A DNA stretch of 64,000 nucleotides from Bradyrhizobium betae (GTDB taxonomy: Bacteria; Pseudomonadota; Alphaproteobacteria; Rhizobiales; Xanthobacteraceae): assembly GCF_004123905.1 (NCBI RefSeq), contig NZ_MZXW01000033.1, forward strand, positions 1 to 64,000, read 5' to 3'. Within the stretch, counting starts at the first letter, position 1. Every line of letters begins with the position of its first letter. Of this stretch, positions 1 through 8,628 are shown piece after piece. The notes under the pieces were generated by a model, which was given only the letters and a program-made list of their open reading frames with translations, ran no database searches and was not told the DNA's origin. Made by a program: the position numbers and the translations under genes.

Positions 1-48
1 GAACTCGTAGAACAACGCAGCCTGTTCGACTTGCCGATGTCCCATCAT
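1..48 (-). CDS. Transposase N-terminal fragment (IS5/IS1182-type), cut by window edge
   Basis: Reading leftward from an ATGATG at 48, the 16 visible codons give MMGHRQVEQAALFYEF. This resembles the conserved opening of DDE transposases of the IS1182/IS5 group common in rhizobia (MMG.R.V.QAALFYEF followed by SLE.HVP). Only the first residues are inside the window, so completeness cannot be judged. A GGACTGAAG stretch precedes the start as a possible ribosome site. The call rests on remembered family similarity of a short peptide. Confidence 0.6.
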   Translation of the reverse strand, partial: MMGHRQVEQAALFYEF

Positions 49-127
49 GATCTTCAGTCCTGCCAATTAGACTGACTGAATCACTGATCCCTCTGCGTCG
101 CAACAGTCGCCTTTTTCAACACAATCG
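1..127 (-). mobile_element. Right-hand end of an insertion sequence
   Basis: The roughly 80 bases upstream of the partial transposase start look like the untranslated end of the same element. They include a TTTTTCAACACAATCG segment at about 111-126, which I take as the terminal-repeat region. The exact outer boundary and any target duplication cannot be set, because the other end lies outside the window. Confidence 0.45.
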
Positions 128-368
128 ACCCTCAGCGGACATTCAGCAGAAGCCTCGAAATTCCATCACGGAATTCTGGCCAAGCGCGCGCAGCGTGAGC
201 CCGGAACGATTTTTACCGAAGGTTGTTGAGGCTCAAGTTGTCTGATGTCGCTTCTATCCTGGCATGAGGCAGCAAGGGAGGGCACTTGGTCCAGCTTGGG
301 GCCCCGAGCTCTTTGTTGAGGAGTTGCGGCGGCCTTTCGTTCGGTCGAACTCTCAAAGGAAAAATGGC

Positions 369-758
369 ATGACGAACAGCACACTCGATCTGGCACGTGC
401 CAGGTTAAAGGCATACGTCCATAAGGATCGGACAGCAATTGAAGCGCTTCTTGCGGACGATTATCACTTCTCAAGTCCAATCGACAATGAGTTGGATCGC
501 GCGACTTATCTGCGGCGCTGCTGGCCCAACAGCGAAAAAACCAGTTCGTTCGATGAAGTCATCGCGACCGAGGATGGAAACCGAGCAGTCATCGTCTATG
601 AGGCAGCTGCTGCAGGAGGTCACAGGTTTCGTAATTGTGAGGTAACCACCGCTCGCGGAGACAAGATCGTTCGGGTGGAAGTCTACTTTGGATGGGATAT
701 GCCTCACAAAGCTCCGAAGGGCGGCTTTATCGAAAATGACGGCGAGGGTCACGCTTAG
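369..758 (+). CDS. NTF2-like / SnoaL-like domain protein
   Basis: A 129-residue protein starting MTNSTLDLARARLKAYV. An in-frame start exists 35 codons upstream (264), but the ATG at 369 has AAAGGA just before it and begins where the domain begins. The pattern fits the NTF2-like alpha+beta cone fold (SnoaL_2/DUF4440 type): an N-terminal helix with LKAYVHKDRTAIEALLADDY, then FSSP and a C-terminal sheet ending EVYFGWDM. These proteins are small isomerase-like enzymes or binding domains; no specific substrate can be given. It stands alone between the IS end and a convergent outer-membrane protein gene. Confidence 0.7.
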   Translation: MTNSTLDLARARLKAYVHKDRTAIEALLADDYHFSSPIDNELDRATYLRRCWPNSEKTSSFDEVIATEDGNRAVIVYEAAAAGGHRFRNCEVTTARGDKIVRVEVYFGWDMPHKAPKGGFIENDGEGHA

Positions 759-776
759 CAGGATGCCGGTCGATCT

Positions 777-935
777 GCCATCAATAACGCGGCTTTGGCA
801 TTTGTCCGTGTTGAGGCAGCGCTGACGATTTTCGTGCTGATGCCGCTTCTGCTGTTCGCGATGGACGCGCTTTTCCTGCGCATCATGGTCCCGACTGCGA
901 TAACCACCGCCTGGTTCTCAATAGAGTATTGTTAG
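777..935 (+). pseudogene. Possible remnant of a membrane-protein gene
   Basis: In the frame ending TAG at 933-935, about 52 codons encode a strongly hydrophobic peptide (for example LTIFVLMPLLLFAMDALFL) resembling one or two membrane helices. The frame is closed upstream by TAG at 756-758 and I see no ATG or well-placed GTG near the start, so it is more likely a broken gene end than a functional small gene. The IS fragment nearby makes local rearrangement plausible. The family is not identified. Confidence 0.25.
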
Positions 936-1041
936 TAGTCGGTAGACAGACGGACGTATTGTGCCGCTCGACACATCCTTTGCGACTGAGGCAACGTCCC
1001 TTGAGACATCCGCGATCTATGATTCCGCCAAGGCGGGTGCA

Positions 1042-1069
1042 AAAGGCCCCGGACGATGCCGGGGCCTTT
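1042..1069 (-). terminator. Rho-independent terminator of the outer-membrane protein gene
   Basis: A perfect 11-bp stem (AAAGGCCCCGG / CCGGGGCCTTT) with a six-base loop lies 24 bases beyond the stop of the minus-strand barrel gene. Read on the minus strand the stem ends in TTTT, as expected for intrinsic termination. Confidence 0.8.
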
Positions 1070-1092
1070 GAGTCGCCGGAGAGAAGCCCAGA

Positions 1093-1887
1093 TCAGAACT
1101 TCGCGACGAGCGGACTACCCCAGTTGAAGCGGTAGTTGATGCGCGCCGTGATCAGATCGACATCCTGACGAATCGTGTCGGTGCGGAATACGCCGCCGAC
1201 CGGTATGACAGCGGCACCCAAAACGCCTGTCGACGTGAAGCTGTGGCTATGGTTACCCATGAACAGGTGATCGTACTCGACCGCAACGGACCAATTCGGC
1301 GCGAAACCGAATTCGAGGCCCGTTCCGACGACACCACCCCAGCGGGTTTCACTCGCTGAATCGAACAGCGCGCCAGTGGCGGTCACCGTGCCACGGTATT
1401 TGTCGTCGGTTACGGCGGCGCCACCCTTTACATACCAAAGAACGTTGTTCCAGGCATAGCCGACCTGGCCGGTGAACAGGCCGAACGCCTCGATCTTGGA
1501 ATTGTTAGTCCAAGCGGGAATGAAAGCGCTGACATTGGATCCGTTTAAATCAGCCCAGTCGCCCTGCGCTTCGAGACCGAACACCCAACCGGCGGTCTGC
1601 CAACGATAGCCAATCTGACCGCCAACCACGCCGCCGGTCGCATCATGACAACCTTCGCGGAAAATGGGGACGACAGTTGCACCGGGGAAGTTCGTAATAT
1701 CCCAGCACTTATGGCTCGATCCCCAACCGCCGTTGGCGCCGATATAGAAGCCGCTCCAGTCGTAGATCGCAGCCACCGCCGGAGGTGGCGCCTTGGTGTA
1801 GGGACGTGCAGCCAGATCAGCGGCCGACGCGGGAGCGGCCACGCCTACTGCTATTAGACCCGCCATACCAACCAGAAACTTCTGCAT
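1093..1887 (-). CDS. Outer-membrane beta-barrel protein (Omp25/Omp31 family)
   Basis: A 264-residue precursor. The start at 1887 is preceded by GGAG at good spacing; an upstream in-frame start at 1938 has no such site. Residues 1-22 (MQKFLVGMAGLIAVGVAAPA then SA) are a signal peptide. The mature part has YDWSGFYIGANGGWG, the typical first strand of Omp25/Omp31 immunogenic porins of Rhizobiales, then repeated aromatic-rich strands and a final strand ending in FNWGSPLVAKF. Members are abundant structural barrels of the outer membrane. A Cys pair in the first long loop (HKCWD and REGCH) could form a disulfide. Confidence 0.88.
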   Translation of the reverse strand: MQKFLVGMAGLIAVGVAAPASAADLAARPYTKAPPPAVAAIYDWSGFYIGANGGWGSSHKCWDITNFPGATVVPIFREGCHDATGGVVGGQIGYRWQTAGWVFGLEAQGDWADLNGSNVSAFIPAWTNNSKIEAFGLFTGQVGYAWNNVLWYVKGGAAVTDDKYRGTVTATGALFDSASETRWGGVVGTGLEFGFAPNWSVAVEYDHLFMGNHSHSFTSTGVLGAAVIPVGGVFRTDTIRQDVDLITARINYRFNWGSPLVAKF

Positions 1888-2195
1888 GGGATTTCTCCAT
1901 CTCCATCGCTTCTGATTTGTACGAAGCGATAACTGCACTGGCGACCGCCAACAACTTTGTTCCGGCCAATTGCGATTGCTTCCACGCTGAATGATAGACG
2001 ATCCGGCCCTGAGATTCCGTGCCTCAAATGCAACTATCGGTTTTTGAAGTGCGGCGAAAAAAGGACCAGTTGCATGGACAGGCCTGCTGACCTTTCAAGG
2101 CAGATGCGAAGATTGGAGAATGCTGTTTGCTGCGCTGGCTCGAGTCCGGAAGTGGCCCCATAACCGACGTTGAATTTACAGCGGTCGAATGTCCG
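1888..2195. other. Intergenic stretch without a recognised gene
   Basis: A 308-base gap between the start of the barrel gene and the end of the LysR gene. It must hold the promoter of the barrel gene. I see no convincing open frame, RNA or strong hairpin in it. Confidence 0.5.
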
Positions 2196-3191
2196 TTACT
2201 GGCGCTTCCGAACCCTTGACGGCGTCAGGGTACTGCTGGCTCCGCTTTGCCGCCGCGCGAAGTCGACAAACGCCTTGAACGCGGCGGTCGGGTTGCGTCG
2301 GCTCGGATAGTAGAGGCTTAACGGCGACCGAATGGGCGTCCAATCCTCGAGCACGGGCACAAGGCGACCTGCCTCGATGTCGTCTCGCACGTCGGACTCC
2401 ATCGCCAGGGTGAGACCGACGGAAGCGAGGGCCGCGGTGCGCGCGAGGCTCGCTTCGTCGAGGGTGATGGGACCCTCAACGTCGACATGGACCGATTGTC
2501 CGTCCTTCTCGAACGGCCAGCGGTAGATTGCACCATCGGGAAGCCGGACGCGGAGACAGGAATGCTCGGCGAGATCCTGGGGGATCAGGGGCGTCCCATG
2601 CGCTTTCAAATAGCTCGGTGTTCCCACCACAACACTGCGCCGCGCGCCCCCCAATGGCAGTGCGATCATGTCGGCCGGCACAAGATCTGAGCTACGGACG
2701 CCGAGGTCGAAGCCGCCCGCGACAACGTCCACCAGGCGCCCCTCTGTGACGATGTCGATGTGGACCTGAGGGTGCGCTCGGAGAAACGGTAGGACAAGCC
2801 ACGAGAAGATTTCCCGCGCCGCTGTCGGAAACGCATTGATGCGCAGTGTGCCCGAAGGCGTGGCTTGTTGAGAGCGCGCAACTTCCATCGCCTCATGAAT
2901 GTCCTGCACGGCAGGAGCGACTTGTGCGACGAACCGCTGACCTGCCTCTGTCAAGGAGACGCTTCGCGTCGTCCGGTTGAAGAGCCGGACGCCGAGCGTG
3001 CGCTCCAGCTTTCCGACCGCATTGCTGAGCGCGGTCGTTGAGACCCCGAGCTCAAGCGCCGCCGTTCGGAACTTGCCCCGGCGGGCGACCATGAGAACGG
3101 CGTCCAATTCGTTCAGGCTGCTCTGCAATATTATCCCGATTTTCGTGATGAAACGTCCCGAATTGTCCTGATTATCGTCCCAGATGTCCAT
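2196..3191 (-). CDS. LysR-family transcriptional regulator
   Basis: About 331 residues from the ATG at 3191. GTG starts a few codons upstream (3215, 3209) are possible, and no ribosome site clearly decides. The N-terminal winged helix-turn-helix reads ELGVSTTALSNAVGKLE with the usual LGVRLFNRTTRSVSLTEAG wing. The rest is the periplasmic-binding-like effector domain. It is divergent from the NTF2-like/SDR pair, the usual arrangement for a LysR protein and its target. The subgroup resembles the CrgA/YafC branch that often controls short-chain reductases; effector unknown. Confidence 0.88.
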   Translation of the reverse strand: MDIWDDNQDNSGRFITKIGIILQSSLNELDAVLMVARRGKFRTAALELGVSTTALSNAVGKLERTLGVRLFNRTTRSVSLTEAGQRFVAQVAPAVQDIHEAMEVARSQQATPSGTLRINAFPTAAREIFSWLVLPFLRAHPQVHIDIVTEGRLVDVVAGGFDLGVRSSDLVPADMIALPLGGARRSVVVGTPSYLKAHGTPLIPQDLAEHSCLRVRLPDGAIYRWPFEKDGQSVHVDVEGPITLDEASLARTAALASVGLTLAMESDVRDDIEAGRLVPVLEDWTPIRSPLSLYYPSRRNPTAAFKAFVDFARRQSGASSTLTPSRVRKRQ

Positions 3192-3260
3192 CGCTATCTT
3201 GGCTGGCACGCGCACTTGCAGCCGCCCCAGGCTGCGACCGCAGCAAGCAGGACAAAAACA

Positions 3261-3590
3261 ATGTCGCTCGAACTACCTACCCCGATCGCCGCGTATGTGG
3301 CTGCGAACGCCCGCCTCGACGCCGATGGCATGCTGAAACCCTTCGCAGCCGACGCCATCCTTCGCGATAACGGCACCGTTCTTCGGGGGCACGCGGAAAT
3401 CAGGCGGTTGCTTGAGGAAGCGGTGGTCGCTGCAAAGGCGATCTTTACGCCGGACACCCTCCGGCACGAGGGCGGTCAGGTCGTGCTCGAAGGCCCTGGC
3501 CATGGCGACTTCAAGGGCAGCCCGATCCGATTCACCTATCGCTTCACGCTCGAAAATGACGCCATCAAAGCCCTGGAGATCACGGCATGA
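3261..3590 (+). CDS. NTF2-like (SnoaL-like) protein
   Basis: 109 residues beginning MSLELPTPIAAYVAANARLD; AGGA lies nine bases upstream. The sequence fits the SnoaL/NTF2 cone fold: N-terminal helix, F..DA.LRDNG, then RGHAEIRRLLEEA and a closing strand ENDAIKALEIT. The stop overlaps the start of the following SDR by four bases (ATGA), so the two are translationally coupled. Such pairs are common beside LysR regulators. The protein may bind or isomerise a small ligand; no catalytic residues can be assigned with confidence. Confidence 0.8.
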   Translation: MSLELPTPIAAYVAANARLDADGMLKPFAADAILRDNGTVLRGHAEIRRLLEEAVVAAKAIFTPDTLRHEGGQVVLEGPGHGDFKGSPIRFTYRFTLENDAIKALEITA

Positions 3591-4375
3591 GCATCGCAGC
3601 TGATCCGACAGAGTTCGCGGGCAAGCGCGTCCTCGTCAGCGGCGGCACCAAAGGTCTGGGCCGCGCCACCGTCGACCGCTTCCTGGCCGGCGGCGGCCGG
3701 GTGATCACCGCCGCCCGCGGAGCGATGGAGCCTGTCGACGGCGTCGAGTTCGTCCAGGCAGACCTGACAACGTCCGAGGGTGGGGAAGCGCTGGCCAAGG
3801 CGGCGCTCGCGCGTATGGGCGGCTTAGACATCTTGGCCCACGTCATCGGCGGTTCGTCCACGCCAGGCGGCGGCTTTGTCGCTCTGACGGACGAGCACTG
3901 GCTCTCCGAACTGAATCTGAACCTCCTGGCCACGGTCCGCCTTGATCGTCTCCTGGTTCCGCAGATGATCGAGCGGGGCGCCGGCGCGGTGGTGCACGTC
4001 GGCTCCATCCAGTCGGTCCTGCCTCTGCCCGAGGCGACGACCGCCTACGCCGCCGCCAAAGCCGCGCTCAGAACCTACAGCAAGTCGATCTCCAAGGAGC
4101 TGGGACCGAAGGGCGTGCGGGTCAACGTCGTCTCCCCCGGCTGGATCATGACCGAGTCCTCCGTCGACCTGTTGAAACGTCTGCAGGCCGCCAATGGCGG
4201 CACGATCGAGCAGGCGCGGCAAGTCGTCCTCGACAGTCTGGGCGGGATTTCCATCGGGCGTGCGGCCGAACCTTATGAGGTCGCCGACGTCATCGCCTAT
4301 TTGGCCTCGGATCGCGCCGCCTCGATCCACGGCGCGGAGTTTGTCATCGACGGCGGCACCGTCCCGACCGTCTGA
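3587..4375 (+). CDS. Short-chain dehydrogenase/reductase (SDR)
   Basis: 262 residues with a complete classical SDR layout: nucleotide-binding SGGTKGLG at 18-25, an NAG-equivalent region reading AHVIGGS, catalytic Ser140, and YAAAK giving Tyr154 and Lys158. The C-terminal RAAEPYEVADVIAYLASDRA and VIDGGTVPTV are typical. It would catalyse an NAD(P)-dependent alcohol/ketone conversion in the cytoplasm. It is translationally coupled to the NTF2-like gene and probably under the divergent LysR regulator. Substrate unknown. Confidence 0.9.
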   Translation: MSIAADPTEFAGKRVLVSGGTKGLGRATVDRFLAGGGRVITAARGAMEPVDGVEFVQADLTTSEGGEALAKAALARMGGLDILAHVIGGSSTPGGGFVALTDEHWLSELNLNLLATVRLDRLLVPQMIERGAGAVVHVGSIQSVLPLPEATTAYAAAKAALRTYSKSISKELGPKGVRVNVVSPGWIMTESSVDLLKRLQAANGGTIEQARQVVLDSLGGISIGRAAEPYEVADVIAYLASDRAASIHGAEFVIDGGTVPTV

Positions 4376-4387
4376 TCAGAGGGACTC

Positions 4388-4420
4388 GTCCACGCTTGGC
4401 CGAGCTGACCGAGCGTGGAC
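4388..4420 (+). terminator. Hairpin downstream of the SDR gene
   Basis: A 9-bp perfect inverted repeat (GTCCACGCT / AGCGTGGAC) with a 15-base loop begins 12 bases after the SDR stop. No T-run follows, so it may be a weak terminator or an mRNA-stabilising end. The remaining bases to 4659 show no recognisable gene. Confidence 0.35.
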
Positions 4421-4659
4421 AGACGCATGCCCATGGCCTGATTGTCCCCCTCTGCTCTCCGGCCTTACAGCGGTGTCCGCTGTTGGGCCCACAGGCGACG
4501 TCCGACCTTGTCCGCGTTTGCGCCGCAACGAGAGGAGAAGCGAACATCGGTCACGCGGTCGCTCAATGAGCACGCGCCCTACCAGCGTTCATCGCGCTTT
4601 GAGTTGTCGATTGGGCGTGATCTTTGCGGAAAACCCCTTCGCAACTTCCGGATCATGCC

Positions 4660-5475
4660 TTAGTTCGTCAGCCGTCGCGACAGGCCGGTGACGCGCTCCA
4701 TCACCGCGACCAGCGCGACGGTGGCGATGATCAGCACGCCCGAAAGTGCTGCGATGGTCACATCCAGCTTGCCCTCGAGATCCTGCCACATCCGGATCGG
4801 CAGCATGTCGGTGGCGGCATCGCGCAGGAACAGCGAGACCGGCACGTTGTCGAAGGACGACATGAAGGCGATGAAGGCGCCCGCAATGATGCCCGGCCGG
4901 ATCAGCGGCAGCACGATGCGGCGGAACGTGTAGAGGCGGCTGGCGCCCAGCACCGCCGAGCTTTCGAGCAGGGTCGGCTCCAGCTGGGCGAGCGCTGCGA
5001 CCGTGTTGCGCACGACATAGGGCACGCAAACCACGGTGTGACCGATCACCAGCGTCAGCGGCGACACCGGCAGGCCGACCAGCGAGAACAGCATCAAGGC
5101 GGCAAGGCCGAAGGCCAGCGCGGGCAAGACCAGCGGCGACATGAAGAGCGAATCGAGCAGGCGCGCCGACAGCGTCGGCGAGCGCGAGATCGCGAGTGCG
5201 GCGGCGACGCCGAGCACGACGGACAGGCCCGTCGCCCACAGCGCGACGATGAGGCTGTTCTTGGCGGCAAAATGCAGCTGCCAGGCATCCCAGAGCTCGG
5301 CGTACCAGCGCAGCGAATAGCCGGGCGGCGGGAATCGCAGCGAGAAACCGCTGGTGAAGGAGACGATCAGCACCACGAGAGAGGGCGCGATGATGATGAT
5401 CAGCGCGATCAGTGCGATCACGGTCATGACAAACTCGAAGCTGAAGGCTTCCAGGGTGCGCTTGCGGCCAGCCAT
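4660..5475 (-). CDS. ABC transporter permease, PotC-type
   Basis: 271 residues from the ATG at 5475, which overlaps the stop of the upstream permease (ATGA). Six membrane segments are visible (for example VMTVIALIALIIIIAPSLVV and LPALAFGLAALMLFSLVGL). The cytoplasmic EAA loop reads SSAVLGASRLYTFRRIVLPL. It fits the second inner-membrane subunit of spermidine/putrescine-type (PotABCD, CUT1-related) importers. It is the last gene of a minus-strand operon with a second permease, binding protein and ATPase. The real substrate may be any polyamine-like or organic cation/anion. Confidence 0.9.
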   Translation of the reverse strand: MAGRKRTLEAFSFEFVMTVIALIALIIIIAPSLVVLIVSFTSGFSLRFPPPGYSLRWYAELWDAWQLHFAAKNSLIVALWATGLSVVLGVAAALAISRSPTLSARLLDSLFMSPLVLPALAFGLAALMLFSLVGLPVSPLTLVIGHTVVCVPYVVRNTVAALAQLEPTLLESSAVLGASRLYTFRRIVLPLIRPGIIAGAFIAFMSSFDNVPVSLFLRDAATDMLPIRMWQDLEGKLDVTIAALSGVLIIATVALVAVMERVTGLSRRLTN

Positions 5476-6338
5476 CACGCGCCTCCATAGCCGCGCGACA
5501 GGCGGCCGAGCGTGGTGAAGACGGAGACGACCGCGAGCACGGCGAGCAGGAAGATGATCGAGATTGCCGATGCAAACGGCCAGTTCTGCAAGGTCGAGGC
5601 CTGCTGATACAGATACATCGGCATGAACAGCATCTGCCCGCCGCCGATCAGCGACTGGGTGATGAAGGCGGTGATCGCGGCGGCATAGGTCAGCGTGCAC
5701 CCGGCGATCACGCCCGGCAGCGACAGCGGCAGCACGACCTTGAAGAACGTGCGCCAGCTGCCGGCGCCGAGCGAGCAGGAGGCATCATCGAGATTGGGAT
5801 CGATCCGGCCGAGCGCGGTGATCAATGGCAGCGTCATCAGCGGCATCTGCACCTGCGCCAGCGCAATCACCACGCCGAACTGGGTGTAGAGCAGCTTTAA
5901 GGGCGTATCGATGACTCCGAGGGATTGCAGCGTCGCATTGATGATGCCCTGGCGGCCCAGGATGACGATCCAGGCGAAGGTGCGCACCACGACGCTGGTC
6001 AAAAGCGGCAGCAGCACGATCAGGATGATGACAGTCTGAAGCTTTGGTCCGACCCGTTGGTAGAGCCAGGCGATGGGGAAGCCGAGCACGAGGCAGACGG
6101 CGGTCACCTCGGCGCCCAGCAGCAGCGTCGAGCCGAGCACGCTGAGGCTGAAGGGGTCGGTGAGGAAGTGCAGGTACTGGCCGAGCCCCCAATGGAGCCC
6201 GGCCGTGTCGTTGTGCAGTGAGAGCCAGAGCAGTTGCAGCAGCGGCGCGACGAAGAAGAACAGAAAGAACAGCGCCAGCGGCGCTGCCAATCCCATCCCG
6301 TAAGACGTTACGTCGCGTGATGCCGGTGCTGTGCCCAT
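5475..6338 (-). CDS. ABC transporter permease, PotB-type
   Basis: 287 residues with about six transmembrane helices, including LALFFLFFFVAPLLQLLWLS near the N-terminus. The EAA-type loop (DASCSLGAGSWRTFFKVVLP) docks on the ATPase. It resembles PotB, the first permease of polyamine-type importers, and would form a heterodimer with the next gene. Its end overlaps that gene by one base pair plus the ATGA arrangement; its own start lies 19 bases after the binding-protein stop. Confidence 0.9.
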   Translation of the reverse strand: MGTAPASRDVTSYGMGLAAPLALFFLFFFVAPLLQLLWLSLHNDTAGLHWGLGQYLHFLTDPFSLSVLGSTLLLGAEVTAVCLVLGFPIAWLYQRVGPKLQTVIILIVLLPLLTSVVVRTFAWIVILGRQGIINATLQSLGVIDTPLKLLYTQFGVVIALAQVQMPLMTLPLITALGRIDPNLDDASCSLGAGSWRTFFKVVLPLSLPGVIAGCTLTYAAAITAFITQSLIGGGQMLFMPMYLYQQASTLQNWPFASAISIIFLLAVLAVVSVFTTLGRLSRGYGGA

Positions 6339-6357
6339 CGCTCAGACCTTCATGGCT

Positions 6358-7404
6358 TTAGATCTTGATCTCGCGATTAAAACGCTCGATCCAGGCCGAG
6401 CGCTGCTCGTTGATCTTCTTCCAGTCCTGGAACACGAATTTCTGCTTCAGCTCGGCGGTGTCCTTGGCCAGCACGCGCGCGATCTCGCCGCCCATCGTCA
6501 CCTTGGAATTGGTAGGCACGATCAGATAGGGCGGGTTCATCAGCGTGGTCTGCACCTCCGGCGTCAGCGACGCCTCGATCAGCTTGAAGGCGAGCTCGCG
6601 GTTGGACGAGTTCTTGACGATGTGGATCGTGGTCTTGAAGGCGATGGCGCCTTCCTTCGGCGCCACGAACTCGACCGGCACGCCGCGCGCTTTCAGGATC
6701 TGGATCGCGTTGAAATTGCCGGGCGAGATGTCGATCTGGCCCTGCTGGAACAGGGTCGCAAGCGCACCGGGATTGGCCGCGACCGCGGCGAGATTGGGCT
6801 TCAGCTCCTCCAGTGCCTTGAAGGCGGGATCGACATTGGCTTCGGAGCCGCCGCGCATCTTGGCGATCTCGACCAACCAGCCGGTGCCGAGCGTCGAGTT
6901 GAGATTGGTGATGCCGACGCGGCCCTTGAACTCCGGCTTCCAGAGATCGGCCCACGAGGTCGGCGGCGTCTTGATCGCCTCCGGATTGTAGGTGAGGCCG
7001 ACGACCTGGAAAAACGGGGCGGGGCCCATCGGCTCCTGGGCCTCGGCGATCAGGTCCTTGTAATAGGCGCTCTTCTCGACCGGATAGGGCTCGACCAGAT
7101 CCTGGCCGATCGCGACGAGCGCGGGGCCCGGATCGTGCAGCATGACGTCGATCGGCGGATTGGCCTTGGCCGCATTCACCTTCGCGATTTGGTCGACCGA
7201 GAGCATGGGGTCGAGCACCATCGCGGCATCGGCGTTGGCTTTCCGGAACGCCGGCACCAGCACGGCCTTGTGCGCTTCCTCCCAGCTTCCTGTAAAAGTC
7301 GCAAACACCAGCGGCCGGGCCTGGGCAAAGCTCAGTCCCGGAAACGCCTTCATGGCGCCGAGCGCGAGCGCGGTCGTCATCAGGCTTCGGCGGTTCATGA
7401 TCAT
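6358..7404 (-). CDS. Extracellular solute-binding protein, PotD-like
   Basis: 348 residues; GGAG lies seven bases before the ATG at 7404. The N-terminus has NRRSLMTT followed by a hydrophobic stretch and SFAQA, a signal peptide that could be Tat-type. The body (FATFTGSWEEAHKAVLVPAF, then LWKPEFKGRVGI) matches family 1 (PotD/AfuA-like) binding proteins. It would capture the substrate in the periplasm for the two permeases downstream. Gene order is ATPase, binding protein, permease, permease. Confidence 0.9.
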   Translation of the reverse strand: MIMNRRSLMTTALALGAMKAFPGLSFAQARPLVFATFTGSWEEAHKAVLVPAFRKANADAAMVLDPMLSVDQIAKVNAAKANPPIDVMLHDPGPALVAIGQDLVEPYPVEKSAYYKDLIAEAQEPMGPAPFFQVVGLTYNPEAIKTPPTSWADLWKPEFKGRVGITNLNSTLGTGWLVEIAKMRGGSEANVDPAFKALEELKPNLAAVAANPGALATLFQQGQIDISPGNFNAIQILKARGVPVEFVAPKEGAIAFKTTIHIVKNSSNRELAFKLIEASLTPEVQTTLMNPPYLIVPTNSKVTMGGEIARVLAKDTAELKQKFVFQDWKKINEQRSAWIERFNREIKI

Positions 7405-7428
7405 GGTCGAACTCCCTCTGGACTGGAT

Positions 7429-8523
7429 CTAAAGCGTTGCGGGAAAGGCGTTGGCGAGTGATGGGGCGAGCGGCGCGAGGCGCACCGCCGCGCCACTCTC
7501 CAGCGCGCGCGTCTCGCCGATGCGCGCCTGGGAGACCTTGACGCCGGAGCCGTCGGCGGTGGTGACCTCATGCACGACCGTGGCGCCCAGCGGCAGCGAC
7601 ATGCCGACGACGCCGGCAAACCCGGTCTCGTCGCCGACGAATTGCAGATGCTCCGGGCGGATGCAGACGGTGACGCGGCCGCCCTCGGTGAGGACGCCGC
7701 CCGCAGGCCGCGCAATGATCTCAGCGCCGGCGTCGAGCCGTACTTTGGCGGCGGTCCGGTCCGCCGAGATCACAACGCCAGGCATGCGGTTGCTGGAGCC
7801 GACAAAGGTGTTCACGAACAGCGTTTGCGGGCGGTCGTAGACGTCGGACGGCGTGCCGAACTGTTCGAGCTTGCCGTGGCCCAGCACGGCGACACGATCG
7901 GCCATCGACAGCGCCTCTTCCTGGTCGTGCGTCACGATCAGCGTGGTGATGCCGGAGACGCGTTGCAGCCGCTTGATCTCGATCTGCATGTCGAGGCGCA
8001 AATTCTTGTCCAGCGCCGCAAAGGGCTCGTCGAGCAGCAGGATCGACGGCTTGATGGCGAGCGCGCGGGCCAGCGCGACGCGCTGCTGCTGGCCGCCGGA
8101 GAGCTGTCGCGGCAGCCGCTCGGCCATAGCAGGCAGTTGCACCAGCTCCAGCAGTCGCTGCGCCTCGCGCTGGCGTGTCGCCCTGTCGATGCCGCGGGCG
8201 GCAAGGCCGTAGCCGACGTTCTCGCTGATCGACAGATGCGGAAACAGCGCGTAATTCTGGAACACGATGCCCACCGCGCGCCGGTTCGGCGGCAGCGCGT
8301 CGACGATGTCGTCGCCGATGATGATCCGCCCCTGCGTCTGCGCGATGAAGCCGGCGATGATCCGCAAGAGCGTGGTCTTGCCGCAGCCGGAGGGCCCAAG
8401 CAGCGCGATGATCTCGCCGCCCTTGACATCGAGATTGATGTTCTCGACCGCGAGCGCACCGCTAGGATAGCGGTGGGTGACGGCGTCGACGACGAGCGAA
8501 CGTCCGCCTTGCGCTTCAGCCAT
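7429..8523 (-). CDS. ABC transporter ATP-binding protein, PotA-like
   Basis: 364 residues. Walker A GPSGCGKTT at 43-51, signature LSGGQQQR near 141-148, Walker B ILLLDEP near 161-167 and the switch His at 199 are all intact. The C-terminal ~110 residues form the TOBE-type regulatory domain found in polyamine and iron importers (PVVISADRTAAKVRL and CIRPEHLQF region). GGGAGG lies ahead of the ATG. It powers the neighbouring permease pair. Confidence 0.93.
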   Translation of the reverse strand: MAEAQGGRSLVVDAVTHRYPSGALAVENINLDVKGGEIIALLGPSGCGKTTLLRIIAGFIAQTQGRIIIGDDIVDALPPNRRAVGIVFQNYALFPHLSISENVGYGLAARGIDRATRQREAQRLLELVQLPAMAERLPRQLSGGQQQRVALARALAIKPSILLLDEPFAALDKNLRLDMQIEIKRLQRVSGITTLIVTHDQEEALSMADRVAVLGHGKLEQFGTPSDVYDRPQTLFVNTFVGSSNRMPGVVISADRTAAKVRLDAGAEIIARPAGGVLTEGGRVTVCIRPEHLQFVGDETGFAGVVGMSLPLGATVVHEVTTADGSGVKVSQARIGETRALESGAAVRLAPLAPSLANAFPATL

Positions 8524-8628
8524 GATGTTGCCTCCCGTTGCCCCGGAGGGGAAAGCAAGTCTCGTGCCCTGGTCCGGCCGCGCGATCGAAAAGCGATTGA
8601 AGCTCCTTCGTCACCGGCCAAAGCTCCC

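Larger units (their letters stand above)
759..1092. other. Intergenic stretch with a gene remnant and a terminator
   Basis: This 334-base gap separates two convergent genes. It holds a short start-less open stretch that would encode a hydrophobic peptide (777-935) and a strong hairpin at 1042-1069. Nothing else was recognised. Confidence 0.6.
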
